Source of the DNA: Acidimicrobiales bacterium
GTDB lineage: Bacteria > Actinomycetota > Acidimicrobiia > Acidimicrobiales > JACCXE01
Assembly (NCBI GenBank): GCA_035546775.1
Contig: DASZWD010000030.1
Coordinates: forward strand, 143,526 to 207,525
DNA length: 64,000 nt
Direction: 5' to 3'
Every line of letters begins with the position of its first letter. Positions within the stretch are counted from its first letter, which is position 1. The translations under genes and the position numbers were made by a program. Positions 32,976 through 42,802 of the stretch are shown here, piece by piece. Below the pieces are notes generated by a model. It worked only from the letters and a program-made list of their open reading frames with translations. It was not told the origin of the DNA and made no database searches.

Positions 32976-33791
32976 CTAGCGGAGCGGGCGGAGCAGTTCT
33001 GCCGCGATCGGGCAGTCGGCGCGGGTGACGGCGCGGCCCGGGTCCATGGCGCCGGTCGGGCCGACGATCGTCTCGATCAACGACAGCGGCACGAACTCGT
33101 AGTCCGCATCCCAGGCGTCGTCGTCGGCGTCGACGGCTGCGCCCAGCGCCTCCCACATACGCGCCGGCAGCACGGTCGCCTCGCCCGCCGCGACCACGAC
33201 GTGGCGGCCGGCAGCGCGGCCGACCGCGGCCGCGGCGCGTGACCCGCTCGCGGCGATGACGCCGTCGGGACCGACGGCGGTGGCGTCGATCATGACGACG
33301 TCCGCCGCCGCGGCCGCGGCGCCAATACCCGAGTCGCGCACGCCGATGGCGTCCACGTCGGCGCGCTCGAGGGCGCGCGCCAGCCCGTAGCCCACCGGCG
33401 TGTCGACGGCGAGCACGGTGATGTCGCCGCGCCGCGTCAAGGCGTCGCCCGAATACCACGGCGGGCCGACCAGCAGGATCGTGGACTCGCCCGGGATCAG
33501 CCCGTCGAGGAAGTAGGCGACCTCCTCGCCGGTCGGGTCCTCGACCAGCAAGTCTTCGATCAGGTCCGCCTCGACGTGGGCATGGTCGGGCGTGACGAGC
33601 ATCCGGGCCGTCACCCACCACACCGGGCCCATCGCCGGCTGGCGCTGCACGAGCCGGCGGCAGGCGGTGACGAGACCGGCGGGGTCGCCGACGAAGCCAC
33701 CGAGGGCCCGCGCCGCGGTCAACCCCGCCAGCCGCGGACCATCGCCGTCATTGCGCGCCGCCCACCGCAGCCTCTCGATCGGGTGTGCCAT
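32976..33791 (-). CDS. eIF2B/ribose-1,5-bisphosphate isomerase-like protein
   Basis: A 271-residue protein. Its C-terminal half resembles the eIF2B alpha/beta/delta family: ADVVMIDATAVGPDGVIAAS followed by an alternating-helix stretch and HVVVAAGEATVLPARMW, then a FVPLSLIETIVGPTG end. The N-terminal half is helical. In bacteria this fold includes methylthioribose-1-phosphate isomerases, but this protein is shorter and lacks obvious catalytic motifs. It may be a degenerate or regulatory member. It is just upstream of the dienelactone hydrolase gene. Confidence 0.6.
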   Translation of the reverse strand: MAHPIERLRWAARNDGDGPRLAGLTAARALGGFVGDPAGLVTACRRLVQRQPAMGPVWWVTARMLVTPDHAHVEADLIEDLLVEDPTGEEVAYFLDGLIPGESTILLVGPPWYSGDALTRRGDITVLAVDTPVGYGLARALERADVDAIGVRDSGIGAAAAAADVVMIDATAVGPDGVIAASGSRAAAAVGRAAGRHVVVAAGEATVLPARMWEALGAAVDADDDAWDADYEFVPLSLIETIVGPTGAMDPGRAVTRADCPIAAELLRPLR

Positions 33792-33897
33792 TGTTCAGCG
33801 CCCTGCGGGCGCAGCCAATGGCTTGGCCGCAGTTCCGTTGATTCGCTCGCTCCACTCGCTCATCTCGCTTCCAGCGTAGGCGTGCCACTACGTTTTC

Positions 33898-34380
33898 GTG
33901 CTCGTGGCGACGACGATTTCCACCGACGTAACGCTGGCCCCGTTGACGGGACGGGCGCGCACGCTCGAAGAGTTCCTCACGACCTTCCACATGGCCGTCG
34001 TGGCGCTCGATCCCTTCACGCAAGAAGGTGCGTGGATCCTGCCGATCGCCACCCGGGTGCTGACGCATTTCAGCCAGGCCGACGTGCGCGTGGCCCTGTT
34101 GCTGCCGGCGACGCCCGACGAGTGCCGCCTGTTCCTCGGCCCCTGGGTGAACACCCTGCTCACCTTCGCCGACCCCGAGCGCGAGGCGATCCGGGGAATG
34201 GGCTTCGACAAGCTGCCCGCGTTTGCCCATATCGCCATGGACGGCACCGTCGAGGGCAAGGCCGAAGGCTGGTTCCCCGAGGAATGGCAGAAGGTCGTCG
34301 ACCACCTCGCCGAGGTCATGAGCTGGAGCTCGACGGTCGTCGAGCGCGACGGCGACCCCGCACCGTTCCCGGCGCGCTGA
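33898..34380 (+). CDS. Thioredoxin-fold-like protein without catalytic Cys pair
   Basis: A 160-residue protein, not assigned to a named family. The C-terminal half (LPAFAHIAMDGTVEGKAEGW followed by EEWQKVVDHLAEV) has the strand-turn-helix pattern of thioredoxin-fold proteins. No CxxC motif is present; the only Cys lies in PDECRLF. The GTG start at 33898 follows an AT-richer patch. It ends 10 bases before the convergent acyltransferase stop. Confidence 0.55.
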   Translation: MLVATTISTDVTLAPLTGRARTLEEFLTTFHMAVVALDPFTQEGAWILPIATRVLTHFSQADVRVALLLPATPDECRLFLGPWVNTLLTFADPEREAIRGMGFDKLPAFAHIAMDGTVEGKAEGWFPEEWQKVVDHLAEVMSWSSTVVERDGDPAPFPAR

Positions 34381-34390
34381 CGAGCCCGTC

Positions 34391-35590
34391 TCAGGGCGCG
34401 GCGGCGTCCTCGACGCGGTGCCGGGCGCGGTCGGTCGCCGTCTCCCGCCGCCGGGCCCAACGGATCGCCGGCTGCTCGACCCAGCGGTAGCTGATCGCGC
34501 CGGCCACGAGCGCGATCGGGACGATCACGGCCAGGCCGCGCAGCAGCCCCGCCGCCGTCGGTTGCGAGTGCAAGACGCCGTTGTAGAGCAGGGCGATGGC
34601 GATGCTGTGGAACAGGTACACGCCGTAGGACCGGTCGCCGATCCACTTGAGCGGGCGGCTCCCGAGCAGCGCATTGGCCCGCTCCAGATGCGCGGCACCG
34701 AACAGAAACGCACCGAAGCCGACCGCCAACACCGGACGGCCGACGAAGTACGCCATCCACCTCGGCTGCACCGCGTGATCGCGCGCCGCCAGATCGCCGA
34801 GCCACAACCAGACGGCCGCCGTGACGGCGAAGCCGCCGGCGGCGAGCAAGAACGCGGTCCAGCGTCGGGGTGCTGCTCGGCGCGCGACAGTCCACGCCAC
34901 GAGCATCCCGACGGCGAAATGACCGCCGTAGCCGATGATGCCTTCGGCCATCGCCCGCACGAACAACTGCACGGCCTCGGGCAGGTGGTGCATCACTGAT
35001 GCTGCGCGGAACGCCACGATGCGCGTCGCGGTGGCGACGACCAGCGCGCCGATCGTGTACGCGGTCGGCGCCTGGCGGAACCGACGCGCGATCTCCGGCA
35101 ACACGCCGTAGTACATCGCTTCCCACGTCAGTGTCCACCACGCGCCGTCGATGCCCAGACCGAAGGTGGCGTGCACGATTGGCAACACCAGCGCCTGCGC
35201 CATGACGAGGTGCATCGCCACCTGGAACACGCCGTCGCCCGTCGTGAGGGGATGGTGCGTGCTCGGCGGCTGGTGCAGCGCGAACGACCACACGGCCAGC
35301 ACGACCGCGATCGAGACGTAATACGCCGGCAGGATGCGAGCAACGCGGCGGCGCGCATAGGCGCGGGGCCGGAACGGCTGGTCGGTGGCGAAGGGCAGGA
35401 ACATGACGAAGCCGCTGATGACGAAGAACATGTCGACGCCGAGGTAGCCGCCGCCGGCGGCGTTGAGCACTCGGTGGGCGAAGCGGGGCGCGCCGATGAT
35501 CTCCCAGGTGTGGAACACGACAACCGCCAGCGCGGCGACGGCGCGCAAGCCGTCGATCGCGGGAACCCGCAGCGGCTTGGTGGCGTTCAC
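34391..35590 (-). CDS. Acyltransferase 3 family (OafA-like) membrane protein
   Basis: A 399-residue polytopic membrane protein with about ten helices. The N-terminus IDGLRAVAALAVVVFHTWEI and YLGVDMFFVISGFVMFLPFA is the classic acyltransferase-3 signature with the conserved His. The R-rich RAYARRRVARILPAYY also fits. Such enzymes O-acylate envelope sugars or peptidoglycan. The acceptor is unknown; the upstream neighbour is a polytopic glycosyltransferase-like gene, which suggests envelope glycan work. Confidence 0.88.
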   Translation of the reverse strand: MNATKPLRVPAIDGLRAVAALAVVVFHTWEIIGAPRFAHRVLNAAGGGYLGVDMFFVISGFVMFLPFATDQPFRPRAYARRRVARILPAYYVSIAVVLAVWSFALHQPPSTHHPLTTGDGVFQVAMHLVMAQALVLPIVHATFGLGIDGAWWTLTWEAMYYGVLPEIARRFRQAPTAYTIGALVVATATRIVAFRAASVMHHLPEAVQLFVRAMAEGIIGYGGHFAVGMLVAWTVARRAAPRRWTAFLLAAGGFAVTAAVWLWLGDLAARDHAVQPRWMAYFVGRPVLAVGFGAFLFGAAHLERANALLGSRPLKWIGDRSYGVYLFHSIAIALLYNGVLHSQPTAAGLLRGLAVIVPIALVAGAISYRWVEQPAIRWARRRETATDRARHRVEDAAAP

Positions 35591-35613
35591 GTGGTGGAAC
35601 TATTGCGCGGCAC

Positions 35614-37239
35614 TCAGGCGCCGGCACGCAGGCCGCAGACCTGGTGCTCGCCCGCCGGGAGTTGCAGGATGAGCGGACCGGCCACGACGAACGCGATCGT
35701 CACGGCGGAACCCGCGGTGAGCGGCACGATCCGCGGCCCGGCGAATCCGCCCGGGTACGGGACGTAGATGAGGGCCGAACCGCTGCGCCCGGGCCGCACG
35801 GACACGACGCCGGTCGCACCCGTCCGCGTGAGCGCGGCGTTCTCGCCCCGCAGGTCGACCGTGTCGCAGGCGCCCCTCCGCCGGCTCGTCGCGTCCGGTC
35901 CGAGCGCGGCGACGACACCGCCGACCGGGCGGCGCGACGACTGGCTGACCGCCACTTGCAGGGCCAGGCGCGCCTGGGCCAGCTGCCGCGGGTTGGGTGA
36001 CAGCCGCGGCAGCCTCCCGCGGTCGCGCAGCGACGCCATCTCCGCCACGGTGATGTCGTGGTTGTAGGTGAAGTCGACGAAGTTGCTGACGCGTGGCTCG
36101 GATCGCGCCACCGTGAGCGCCGCCAGCATCTGCCCGCGCACCGTCTGGTCGCGGGTCCGGTCGTCGCGGGCGTTGTCGCGCAACTGCAACCAGCCGGACG
36201 CGGCGAGTCCGACGCTGACGGCCAGCACCAACGCCACCCGCAGCACCGACCGGCCGGCGAACTGCTGCACCGCGAACGCGATGAACGCCAGCAGCAAGGC
36301 GGCGCACAAGTACAGGTAACGCGACGCCGCCGCCATGCCGATGTTGCCGCGCCCTTGAGAGATGACGGCGAACATCACCGGGGCGGCCACGGCGAGGGCG
36401 CACACTTCCGGCGCCCGTCGCCACCACGACCGGCCGCGTGCCGCGGCCACCACCACCAGCGCGACCAGAAGCACTTTGCCGACAGTGTCGCTATGAAACG
36501 GCGCGCCCAGGGTGGCCGACATCCCGCCCCACACGTAGTGGGGGATGTCGTCCGGGCCGCCGTGCAGCGACTTGGTGTCGCCGCTGAGACCGACGGCGCC
36601 GGCGGTGCGCAACCACACCACGTAGACCGCGGCGGCCGGCGCGGCGACAACGGCCGCGGCGCGTGCTCCCCAGCGTCCGAACGCGCCGAGCGCCAGGGCC
36701 ATCACCATGACGACCGAGATCCCCGACAGCAGCAGCGAGGCCACCGCGCCCGCACTGACGAGCGCCACCCGGCGCCGCGTCGGCGCGCCGTCGAGCGCCA
36801 GCAGCAACGCCATGCCCGACACCAGCGAGCCGACGAAGCCGACCTGGAACGCCCACGTCATGTTCTCGGACCCGGCACCGAAGAAGGCGAACACCGTCAC
36901 CAGCCCGGTGGCGACCGCGATACCCACGCCGGCGCGACGCATCAGGCGCCACAAGAGGTGACACGCCAGCAGGTGCAGGCCGAAGACGCCCGCAAGGTAG
37001 GGCCAGTAGCTGCGCAGGCCGAAAACGCTGAAGACGGCTCGGTACCAGAGGATCGGCAGCGTGCTCCAGTGCTCGTTGTGGGGGTACAGCAAGCCCCAGC
37101 GGGGGTGGTGCAACCCGCGATAGAGGATGAAGTCCCACTCGTCGCCGAAGAACCACTTGCCGCGGCACACGACCGCCAGCGCGACGAAGGCCAGCGCCAG
37201 CGTCGCCAGGTGGACGCGCGTCCACTGGCGCGTCGCCAT
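35614..37239 (-). CDS. Polytopic membrane protein, GT-C glycosyltransferase-like
   Basis: A 541-residue protein with about ten to twelve membrane helices followed by a soluble C-terminal domain of about 130 residues. Between the first two helices lies FFGDEWDFILYRG, an acidic pair placed as in GT-C glycosyltransferases that use lipid-linked sugars. The final domain holds two cysteines (GACDTV and HQVCGL). The start was put at MATRQW because upstream codons overlap fumC in another frame. The substrate is unknown. Confidence 0.65.
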   Translation of the reverse strand: MATRQWTRVHLATLALAFVALAVVCRGKWFFGDEWDFILYRGLHHPRWGLLYPHNEHWSTLPILWYRAVFSVFGLRSYWPYLAGVFGLHLLACHLLWRLMRRAGVGIAVATGLVTVFAFFGAGSENMTWAFQVGFVGSLVSGMALLLALDGAPTRRRVALVSAGAVASLLLSGISVVMVMALALGAFGRWGARAAAVVAAPAAAVYVVWLRTAGAVGLSGDTKSLHGGPDDIPHYVWGGMSATLGAPFHSDTVGKVLLVALVVVAAARGRSWWRRAPEVCALAVAAPVMFAVISQGRGNIGMAAASRYLYLCAALLLAFIAFAVQQFAGRSVLRVALVLAVSVGLAASGWLQLRDNARDDRTRDQTVRGQMLAALTVARSEPRVSNFVDFTYNHDITVAEMASLRDRGRLPRLSPNPRQLAQARLALQVAVSQSSRRPVGGVVAALGPDATSRRRGACDTVDLRGENAALTRTGATGVVSVRPGRSGSALIYVPYPGGFAGPRIVPLTAGSAVTIAFVVAGPLILQLPAGEHQVCGLRAGA

Positions 37240-37262
37240 CGCGCCGCTGCGGGTGGGCGCCG

Positions 37263-38651
37263 CTACTTGATGACTCCGCCCTTGGTGAGGGCCATGACGT
37301 CGAGCGCCTTGTCGGCCTCGGCTTCGGTGAGCAGCCCTTCCTCGAGGACGACTTCTTTCAACGTCTTGTTTTCCTTCAACGACTTCTTGATGACGCGCGC
37401 CGCCTCGTCGTAGCCGATGTAGGGATTGAGCGACGTGCCCACCGAGGGCGACGACAGCGCGTGGCGCAGGCACTGCTCGACGTTGGCCTCGATGCCACTG
37501 ATGCACTTGTCGGCGAAGGTCCGCGACACCGACGACAGGAGGCGGATCGACTCGAGCAGGTTCCGGGCGATCACCGGCAGCATCACGTTGAGCTCGAAGT
37601 TCCCGGCGCTGCCGCCGAACGCGACCGCGGCGTCGTTGCCGATTACCTGCGACACGACCTGGCACACCGCTTCGGGCACGACCGGGTTGACTTTGCCCGG
37701 CATGATCGACGAGCCGGGCTGCAGGTCGGGAATGTGGATCTCCATCAGACCCGTGCGCGGTCCCGAGCCCATCCAGCGCAGGTCGTTGGCGATCTTGTAC
37801 AGCGACACCGCGATGGTGCGCAGGACACCGCTGCACTCGACCAGGGCGTCGCGCGACGCCTGGGCCTCGAAGTGGTCGCGGGCCTCCGACAGCGGCAGCC
37901 CCTTGTAGCGCTTGGCGACGCGGGCGATCACGCCGGCGGCGAACCCCGGCGGGCAGTTGAGGCCGGTGCCGACGGCGGTGCCCCCGAGGGGCAACTCGCC
38001 CACGCGAGGCAGCGCGGCGTTGATCCGCTCGATGCCGTATTCGATCGACGCCGCGTAGCCGGAGAACTCCTGGCCGAGGGTGACGGGCGTGGCGTCCATC
38101 AGGTGGGTGCGACCGCTCTTGACGACCTTGTCGAACTCCTTGGCCTTCTTGCGCAGTGCCTTGGCCAGGTGCGTGAGCGCGGGAATGAGATCCTGGACGA
38201 GGCCCGCCGTGGCGGCGACGTGGATCGACGAGGGGAACACGTCATTCGAGGACTGCGACGCGTTGACGTGGTCGTTGGGGTGGACGGGCTTGCCCAGCTT
38301 GTCGGTGGCGAGCGACGCCAGCACCTCGTTGGCGTTCATGTTCGACGACGTGCCCGAACCCGTCTGGTACACGTCGATCGGGAACTGATCACGGTAGGCG
38401 CCGTCGATGATTTCGTCCGCCGCGTCCGAAATGGCCTTGGCCACGTCCTTGGGCACGATCTTGAGTCGGGCGTTCTCCATCGCCGCCGCGCCCTTGATGG
38501 CGGCGAGCGCCGAGATCAGCAGCGGGTCGATCGTGAGGCCCGAGATCGGGAAGTTCTCGACGGCGCGTTGGGTCTGAGCAGCCCATTTGGCCTTTGCCGG
38601 GACCTTGACGTCGCCCAACGAATCGCGCTCAATTCGAAACTTTTCAGCCAT
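37263..38651 (-). CDS. fumC: Class II fumarate hydratase
   Basis: A 462-residue fumarase that interconverts fumarate and malate in the TCA cycle. The signature [12 protein letters not shown] holds the catalytic Ser, and the active-site segments [30 protein letters not shown] and [17 protein letters not shown] are all present. Length fits the family; the text is fumarase-like rather than aspartase-like. It probably has its own promoter in the gap before the divergent peptidoglycan hydrolase gene. Confidence 0.93.
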   Translation of the reverse strand: MAEKFRIERDSLGDVKVPAKAKWAAQTQRAVENFPISGLTIDPLLISALAAIKGAAAMENARLKIVPKDVAKAISDAADEIIDGAYRDQFPIDVYQTGSGTSSNMNANEVLASLATDKLGKPVHPNDHVNASQSSNDVFPSSIHVAATAGLVQDLIPALTHLAKALRKKAKEFDKVVKSGRTHLMDATPVTLGQEFSGYAASIEYGIERINAALPRVGELPLGGTAVGTGLNCPPGFAAGVIARVAKRYKGLPLSEARDHFEAQASRDALVECSGVLRTIAVSLYKIANDLRWMGSGPRTGLMEIHIPDLQPGSSIMPGKVNPVVPEAVCQVVSQVIGNDAAVAFGGSAGNFELNVMLPVIARNLLESIRLLSSVSRTFADKCISGIEANVEQCLRHALSSPSVGTSLNPYIGYDEAARVIKKSLKENKTLKEVVLEEGLLTEAEADKALDVMALTKGGVIK

Positions 38652-38695
38652 GAAAAAACCCTACGTCCGGCTTTGCGAGATTCCCCAATTCGCAG

Positions 38696-39793
38696 GTGAA
38701 CCCGATAAGGTGTCGCCCCAACGTGTTGCAGACAACGGCCCGCCGGGCTGCCACCGTTCTAGCGCTCATCCTTTCGCTGGGGATGTTGAGCACGATCGTC
38801 GCCCCCTTGGCGTCGGCCGACTCTGTCGCGTCCAAAAAGGCCGAGGCGGCGCGCATCTCCGCTGAGTTGGATCGCCTCGCCGAGCGGGTGAGCATCCTCG
38901 ACGAGGACTACAACCAGGCCCGGGTCAAGGCCACCGATCTCGACAACAAGACGCGCAACGCCCAGGCCGATCTGGCGCGCACGACCGCCAAGGCGCAGTC
39001 GGCGACCGACGCCCTCAAGGCAATGTCGATCTCGGCGTACATGAAGGGCGGCATCACGCCGTCGGGTGTCGGTCTCGGTACCGACGATCCGGCGCGCGCC
39101 GAGTACTACCTGCACGCCACGGCCAACCGACAGCAGGACGCCATCGACGCGCTGCACGCGGCGCGTCTCCAGTTGGCCGAGCAGCAGAGCGCCCTGGTCG
39201 GCCAGCGTGACCAGGCCCGCCGCAACCTCGCCGCCGTCAACGCCAAGCGCAAGGCCGCCGAGAGCGCCGTCGCCGCCGAGCAAGCACTGCTGTCCAAGAT
39301 CAAGGGCGACCTCGCCCGCCTTGTCGCCGCCGACCAGGCCCGCCGCCGGGCGGCGACCGCGCCCCGCGCCTCGCGGGGTCGCAGCGGCCGCGGCATCGGC
39401 ACGCCGCCCACCGTCGACGTCCCGGCCCCCAACGCGGCGGCCGCCGGTGCCGTCGCCGAAGCCAAGCGGCAGTTGGGCAAGCCGTATCACTACGGCGCCG
39501 CGGGTCCTGACAGCTTCGACTGCTCCGGCCTGACGATGTGGTCGTGGGCCCACGGTGGTGGCCGCTCGCTGCCCCACTCGTCGCGGGCGCAGTACTCGGC
39601 AACGTCGCGAGTCCCGCTCAACGAGATCGCTCCCGGCGACCTCGTGTTCTTCGGCTCGTCGGTCGGCTCGATCCACCACGTCGGCATCTACGTCGGCGGC
39701 GGCAAGATGATCCACGCCCCCGAAACCGGCGAAGTCGTCTCGTACCAAAACGCCTTCCGCAGCGACCTCGTCGGAGTCGGCCGAGTGAATTAG
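38696..39793 (+). CDS. Secreted NlpC/P60 peptidoglycan endopeptidase
   Basis: A 365-residue secreted cell-wall hydrolase of RipA/RipC type. A signal peptide ending near PLASA is followed by a coiled-coil region (about 45-220) rich in Ala, Glu and Lys, a Pro/Ala/Arg linker, and the NlpC/P60 domain with the Cys nucleophile in FDCSGLTMWSW (about residue 276) and the catalytic His in SIHHVGIYVG. It should cut the stem peptide between D-Glu and DAP. Starts at GTG 38696 or GTG 38723 are both possible; the latter gives a more typical signal peptide. Confidence 0.88.
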   Translation: MNPIRCRPNVLQTTARRAATVLALILSLGMLSTIVAPLASADSVASKKAEAARISAELDRLAERVSILDEDYNQARVKATDLDNKTRNAQADLARTTAKAQSATDALKAMSISAYMKGGITPSGVGLGTDDPARAEYYLHATANRQQDAIDALHAARLQLAEQQSALVGQRDQARRNLAAVNAKRKAAESAVAAEQALLSKIKGDLARLVAADQARRRAATAPRASRGRSGRGIGTPPTVDVPAPNAAAAGAVAEAKRQLGKPYHYGAAGPDSFDCSGLTMWSWAHGGGRSLPHSSRAQYSATSRVPLNEIAPGDLVFFGSSVGSIHHVGIYVGGGKMIHAPETGEVVSYQNAFRSDLVGVGRVN

Positions 39794-39908
39794 CGCCGCA
39801 AGCAGAGCTCGCGGCGCTAGCGCAACCCGGCCTCACCTCTCGTTGCCTCCGGGCCGAACAAGTCGGCCCTGCGGCGTCACGGTTCGCGTTGCTTTAGGTT
39901 CTGTGGGC

Positions 39909-40799
39909 ATGCGTACTGGTGTGTTCTTGGCGGCGGACGGGACTCTCGAGCAGCTGGGCGAGGGACTCGCTGATGTGGCTGAGCGGGGGTTCGACTCGGC
40001 GTGGTTGCCGAACATCTTCGGCTTCGACGCCCTAACGGCGATTGCCGCGGTCGGCAACCGTGGACCCGGCATCGAGATCGGCACGGCGGTGATCCCGACC
40101 TACCCGCGTCACCCGATGATGCTGGCGAGCCAGGCGCTGACGACCCAGGCGGCGATCGGCAACCGGCTGGCGCTCGGCATCGGCCTGTCGCACCAGATCG
40201 TGATCGAGAACATGTTCGGCTACTCCTTCGACAAGCCGGCGCGGCACATGAAGGAGTACCTCCAGGCGCTCCTGCCGCTGCTGGCGGGCGAGCCGGTCAA
40301 CGTGCAGGGCGAGACGCTCAAAGCCGTCGGGCAGCTCTCGGTCGCCGGCGCGCAACGCCCGCCGGTCCTGCTTGCCGCCCTGGCACCGACGATGCTCAAA
40401 CTCGCCGGCGGCGTCGCCGACGGCACCGTCACGTGGATGACGGGTCCGGCGACGGTCGGTGACCACATCGTGCCGTCGATCACCGCCGCCGCCGAAGCCG
40501 CAGGGCGTCCGGCGCCGCGCACGGTGGTGGCGCTGCCGACGATGGTCACCAACGACGTCGACGAAGCCAAAGCGCGCGCCAGCAAGGTGTTCGTCGTCTA
40601 CGGAGGCCTGCCCTCCTATCGCGCCATGCTCGACCGCGAGGGCGCGGCGGGCCCGGCCGACGTCGTGATCGCCGGCGACGAAGCGACGGTGCGCAAGGCC
40701 ATCGACGGCGTGCGCGACGCCGGCGCCACCGACTTCGTCGCCGTGCCCTTCGGCAACGCGGAGGAGAACGCCCGCACGCTCACCGTCGTCAAGGGCTGA
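39909..40799 (+). CDS. Luciferase-like (LLM) F420-type oxidoreductase
   Basis: A 296-residue TIM-barrel oxidoreductase of the LLM class, a group that in actinobacteria usually uses coenzyme F420. The sequence shows VAERGFDSAWLPNIFGFDAL, TAVIPTYPRHPMMLASQALT and LALGIGLSHQIVIENMFGYS. The start MRTGVFLAADG is preceded by a GTGGGC patch. Its stop is one base from the next GTG, so the quinone reductase is probably co-transcribed. The substrate is not known. Confidence 0.82.
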   Translation: MRTGVFLAADGTLEQLGEGLADVAERGFDSAWLPNIFGFDALTAIAAVGNRGPGIEIGTAVIPTYPRHPMMLASQALTTQAAIGNRLALGIGLSHQIVIENMFGYSFDKPARHMKEYLQALLPLLAGEPVNVQGETLKAVGQLSVAGAQRPPVLLAALAPTMLKLAGGVADGTVTWMTGPATVGDHIVPSITAAAEAAGRPAPRTVVALPTMVTNDVDEAKARASKVFVVYGGLPSYRAMLDREGAAGPADVVIAGDEATVRKAIDGVRDAGATDFVAVPFGNAEENARTLTVVKG

Positions 40800-40800
40800 C

Positions 40801-41742
40801 GTGCGAGCCGTCGTCGTGCGTGACGGCGCCCTCGTCGTCGAAGCGCGGCCCGATCCCACGCCTGGACCGGGCGAGGTCCTCGTCGCCGTCAAGGCGGCCG
40901 GCCTCAACGCCGCTGACTTGTTGCAGCGGCGCGGTTTCTATCCCGCCCCGCCGGGCTCGCCGCCCGACATCCCGGGATTGGAGATGGCCGGCGAGGTGGC
41001 GGCGCTGGGAACGGCGGCGACTCGCTTCGGCGTCGGCGACCGCGTGATGGCCGTCGTCGGCGGGGGCGCGCAGGCGACCCATCTCGTAGTGCACGAGCGC
41101 GTCCTCATGGCGGTGCCGCCGGGCGTCGACTGGGCACAGGCGGGCGGCTTCCCCGAAGCCTTCACCACGGCCCATGACGCGCTGTTCACCCAGTGCGGCC
41201 TGGCCATGGGTGATCGCGTCTGCGTGCACGGCGCCGCGGGCGGCGTCGGCACCGCTGCGGTGCAGATGGCACACGCCGCGGGCGCCCACGTGACCGCGAC
41301 GGTGCGCGATGAGTCACGCCACGACGAGGTGCGGGCGCTCGGCGCGGACGTCGTCATCGCGCCCGACCGGTTCGCCGACACGACGGGCTACGACGTCATC
41401 CTCGAACTCGTCGGCGGGCCGAACATGGACACGAACATCCAGGCGTTGAACACCGGCGGTCGCATCTCGGTGATCGGCGTCGGCGCCGGGATCATGGCGG
41501 AGGTCAACCTGGCGAACCTGATGGGCAAGCGCGGCGCGATCCACGCGTCCACGCTGCGGGCGCGCCCGCTCGAGCAAAAAGCCGACGCGGCGCGCCGCGT
41601 CGAACAGCACGTGGTGCCGTTGCTGGCCAACGGGCGCGTGCGCGTGCCCGTGCTGGCGACTTACAGGCTCGACGAAGTCGAGGCTGCCTACGAACGATTC
41701 TCGGCTGGGGGGAAGCTCGGGAAGATCGTGCTGACGAACTAG
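40801..41742 (+). CDS. NADPH:quinone oxidoreductase-like (zinc-free MDR family)
   Basis: A 313-residue medium-chain reductase of the quinone oxidoreductase/PIG3 type. The substrate-side motif is LLQRRGFYPAPPGSPPDIPG, and the nucleotide-binding motif is VHGAAGGVGTAAVQMA. Zinc-ligand cysteines are absent. It would reduce quinones or enones with NADPH. The GTG start directly follows the LLM gene. Confidence 0.85.
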   Translation: MRAVVVRDGALVVEARPDPTPGPGEVLVAVKAAGLNAADLLQRRGFYPAPPGSPPDIPGLEMAGEVAALGTAATRFGVGDRVMAVVGGGAQATHLVVHERVLMAVPPGVDWAQAGGFPEAFTTAHDALFTQCGLAMGDRVCVHGAAGGVGTAAVQMAHAAGAHVTATVRDESRHDEVRALGADVVIAPDRFADTTGYDVILELVGGPNMDTNIQALNTGGRISVIGVGAGIMAEVNLANLMGKRGAIHASTLRARPLEQKADAARRVEQHVVPLLANGRVRVPVLATYRLDEVEAAYERFSAGGKLGKIVLTN

Positions 41743-41757
41743 CCGTCAGTCACGTCG

Positions 41758-41961
41758 TCAGGCGAGGTCCGTACCCACGTCCTCGAAGCGCTCGAGCAGC
41801 TCCTTGACTTCGCTCGCCCGGAACCGGCGGTGCCCACCGAGCGTGCGCAGCGCCGTCAGCTTGCCCGAACGGGCCCAGCGGGTGACCGTTTTGGGGCTGA
41901 CACGGAACAGCGTCGCGACCTCAGCAGGGGTCAGCAGGTCGGATTCGACAGAAATCGTCAT
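41758..41961 (-). CDS. bldC: BldC-family MerR-like DNA-binding protein
   Basis: A 67-residue protein made almost entirely of one winged helix-turn-helix: LLTPAEVATLFRVSPKTVTR followed by WARSGKLTALRTLGGHRRFR. The match to Streptomyces BldC (68 residues, from memory) covers nearly the full length. BldC holds back development genes in streptomycetes; in non-sporulating relatives its role is unclear. The ATG at 41961 was chosen over an upstream in-frame start because the family begins just before the helix-turn-helix; AAAGGTG lies upstream. Confidence 0.9.
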   Translation of the reverse strand: MTISVESDLLTPAEVATLFRVSPKTVTRWARSGKLTALRTLGGHRRFRASEVKELLERFEDVGTDLA

Positions 41962-42049
41962 GGGAGGAACACCTTTTTTCGTCTCGCCCAGGGACAACGG
42001 GCGAGAGAGGTATTTCTGGCGCGATTCCGGCACTATTTCCTATTCCCAC

Positions 42050-42802
42050 TCAGATGGCCGTCCAACCCCCGTCGACGGCCAAAACCTGCCCCGTCACGAA
42101 CGACGACGCATCGCTGGCGAGGAAGAGGAGCGCTCCGTCGAGTTCGCCCGGCTTCCCCGGGCGTGCCATCGGGGTCTTGCGGCGCACCAGCGTCATGGCG
42201 TTCTCGTCGGCGAACATCACCGCCGTCATCTCGCTTTCGAACCAGCCAGGCGCCAACGCGTTGACGCGCACGCCCTGCCGGGCCCACTGCGCCGCAAGGT
42301 CACGGGTGAGTTGGATGACGGCTCCCTTGGACGACGCGTAGGAGGCGGAGGCGAACATGCCGGCGCCGACCATGCCGAGGATCGACGCCACGTTGACGAT
42401 CGAACCGCGGCCGGCCGCGAGCATGTGGCGCCCCGCTTTCTGACACAGCGCGAAGGTCGCAGTGAGGTTGACCGCAACCGTGTTGCGGAACTCGTCCACC
42501 GGTTCGTCGATTGCCGCGATCGGCTCGCCGATGCCGGCGTTGTTGACGACGATGTCGATGCGGCCGTAGTTGTCCATGGTGGCGGCGACGAGATCGTCGA
42601 GGTCGTCGTCCACGGCGACGTCGCACGTGAGCGGCAACGAGCGTTCGAGTTCGTCGGCCAATGCCTTGATGCGATCGGCGCGTCGCGCCGCGAGCACGAC
42701 CGTCGCACCAGCGTCGTGGAGCGCATGCGCCATCTGCACGCCGATGCCCGACGACGCGCCAGTCACGATCGCGGTCTTGCCTTCGAGGGAAAAGAGATCC
42801 AT
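42050..42802 (-). CDS. Short-chain dehydrogenase/reductase
   Basis: A 250-residue classical SDR. The cofactor motif is VTGASSGIGVQMAHAL, then NNAGIG, the catalytic Ser in VNVASILGMVGAG and the Tyr/Lys pair in SYASSKGAV. An NADH or NADPH-dependent oxidoreductase of unknown substrate. The ATG overlaps the stop of the upstream TetR gene, so both are co-expressed and the SDR is a likely target of that repressor. Confidence 0.9.
   Translation of the reverse strand: MDLFSLEGKTAIVTGASSGIGVQMAHALHDAGATVVLAARRADRIKALADELERSLPLTCDVAVDDDLDDLVAATMDNYGRIDIVVNNAGIGEPIAAIDEPVDEFRNTVAVNLTATFALCQKAGRHMLAAGRGSIVNVASILGMVGAGMFASASYASSKGAVIQLTRDLAAQWARQGVRVNALAPGWFESEMTAVMFADENAMTLVRRKTPMARPGKPGELDGALLFLASDASSFVTGQVLAVDGGWTAI

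Noticed and set aside
33790..33897. TCGCTCGCTCCACTCGCTC stretch as a repeat element
   Set aside because: It is short and imperfect, with no second clear copy nearby. It only loosely resembles the repeat at 26702-26788.
35700..38600. Long plus-strand open frames opposite the membrane protein and fumC genes
   Set aside because: They are His/Arg/Asp-rich complements of real genes, without family features or ribosome-binding sites.
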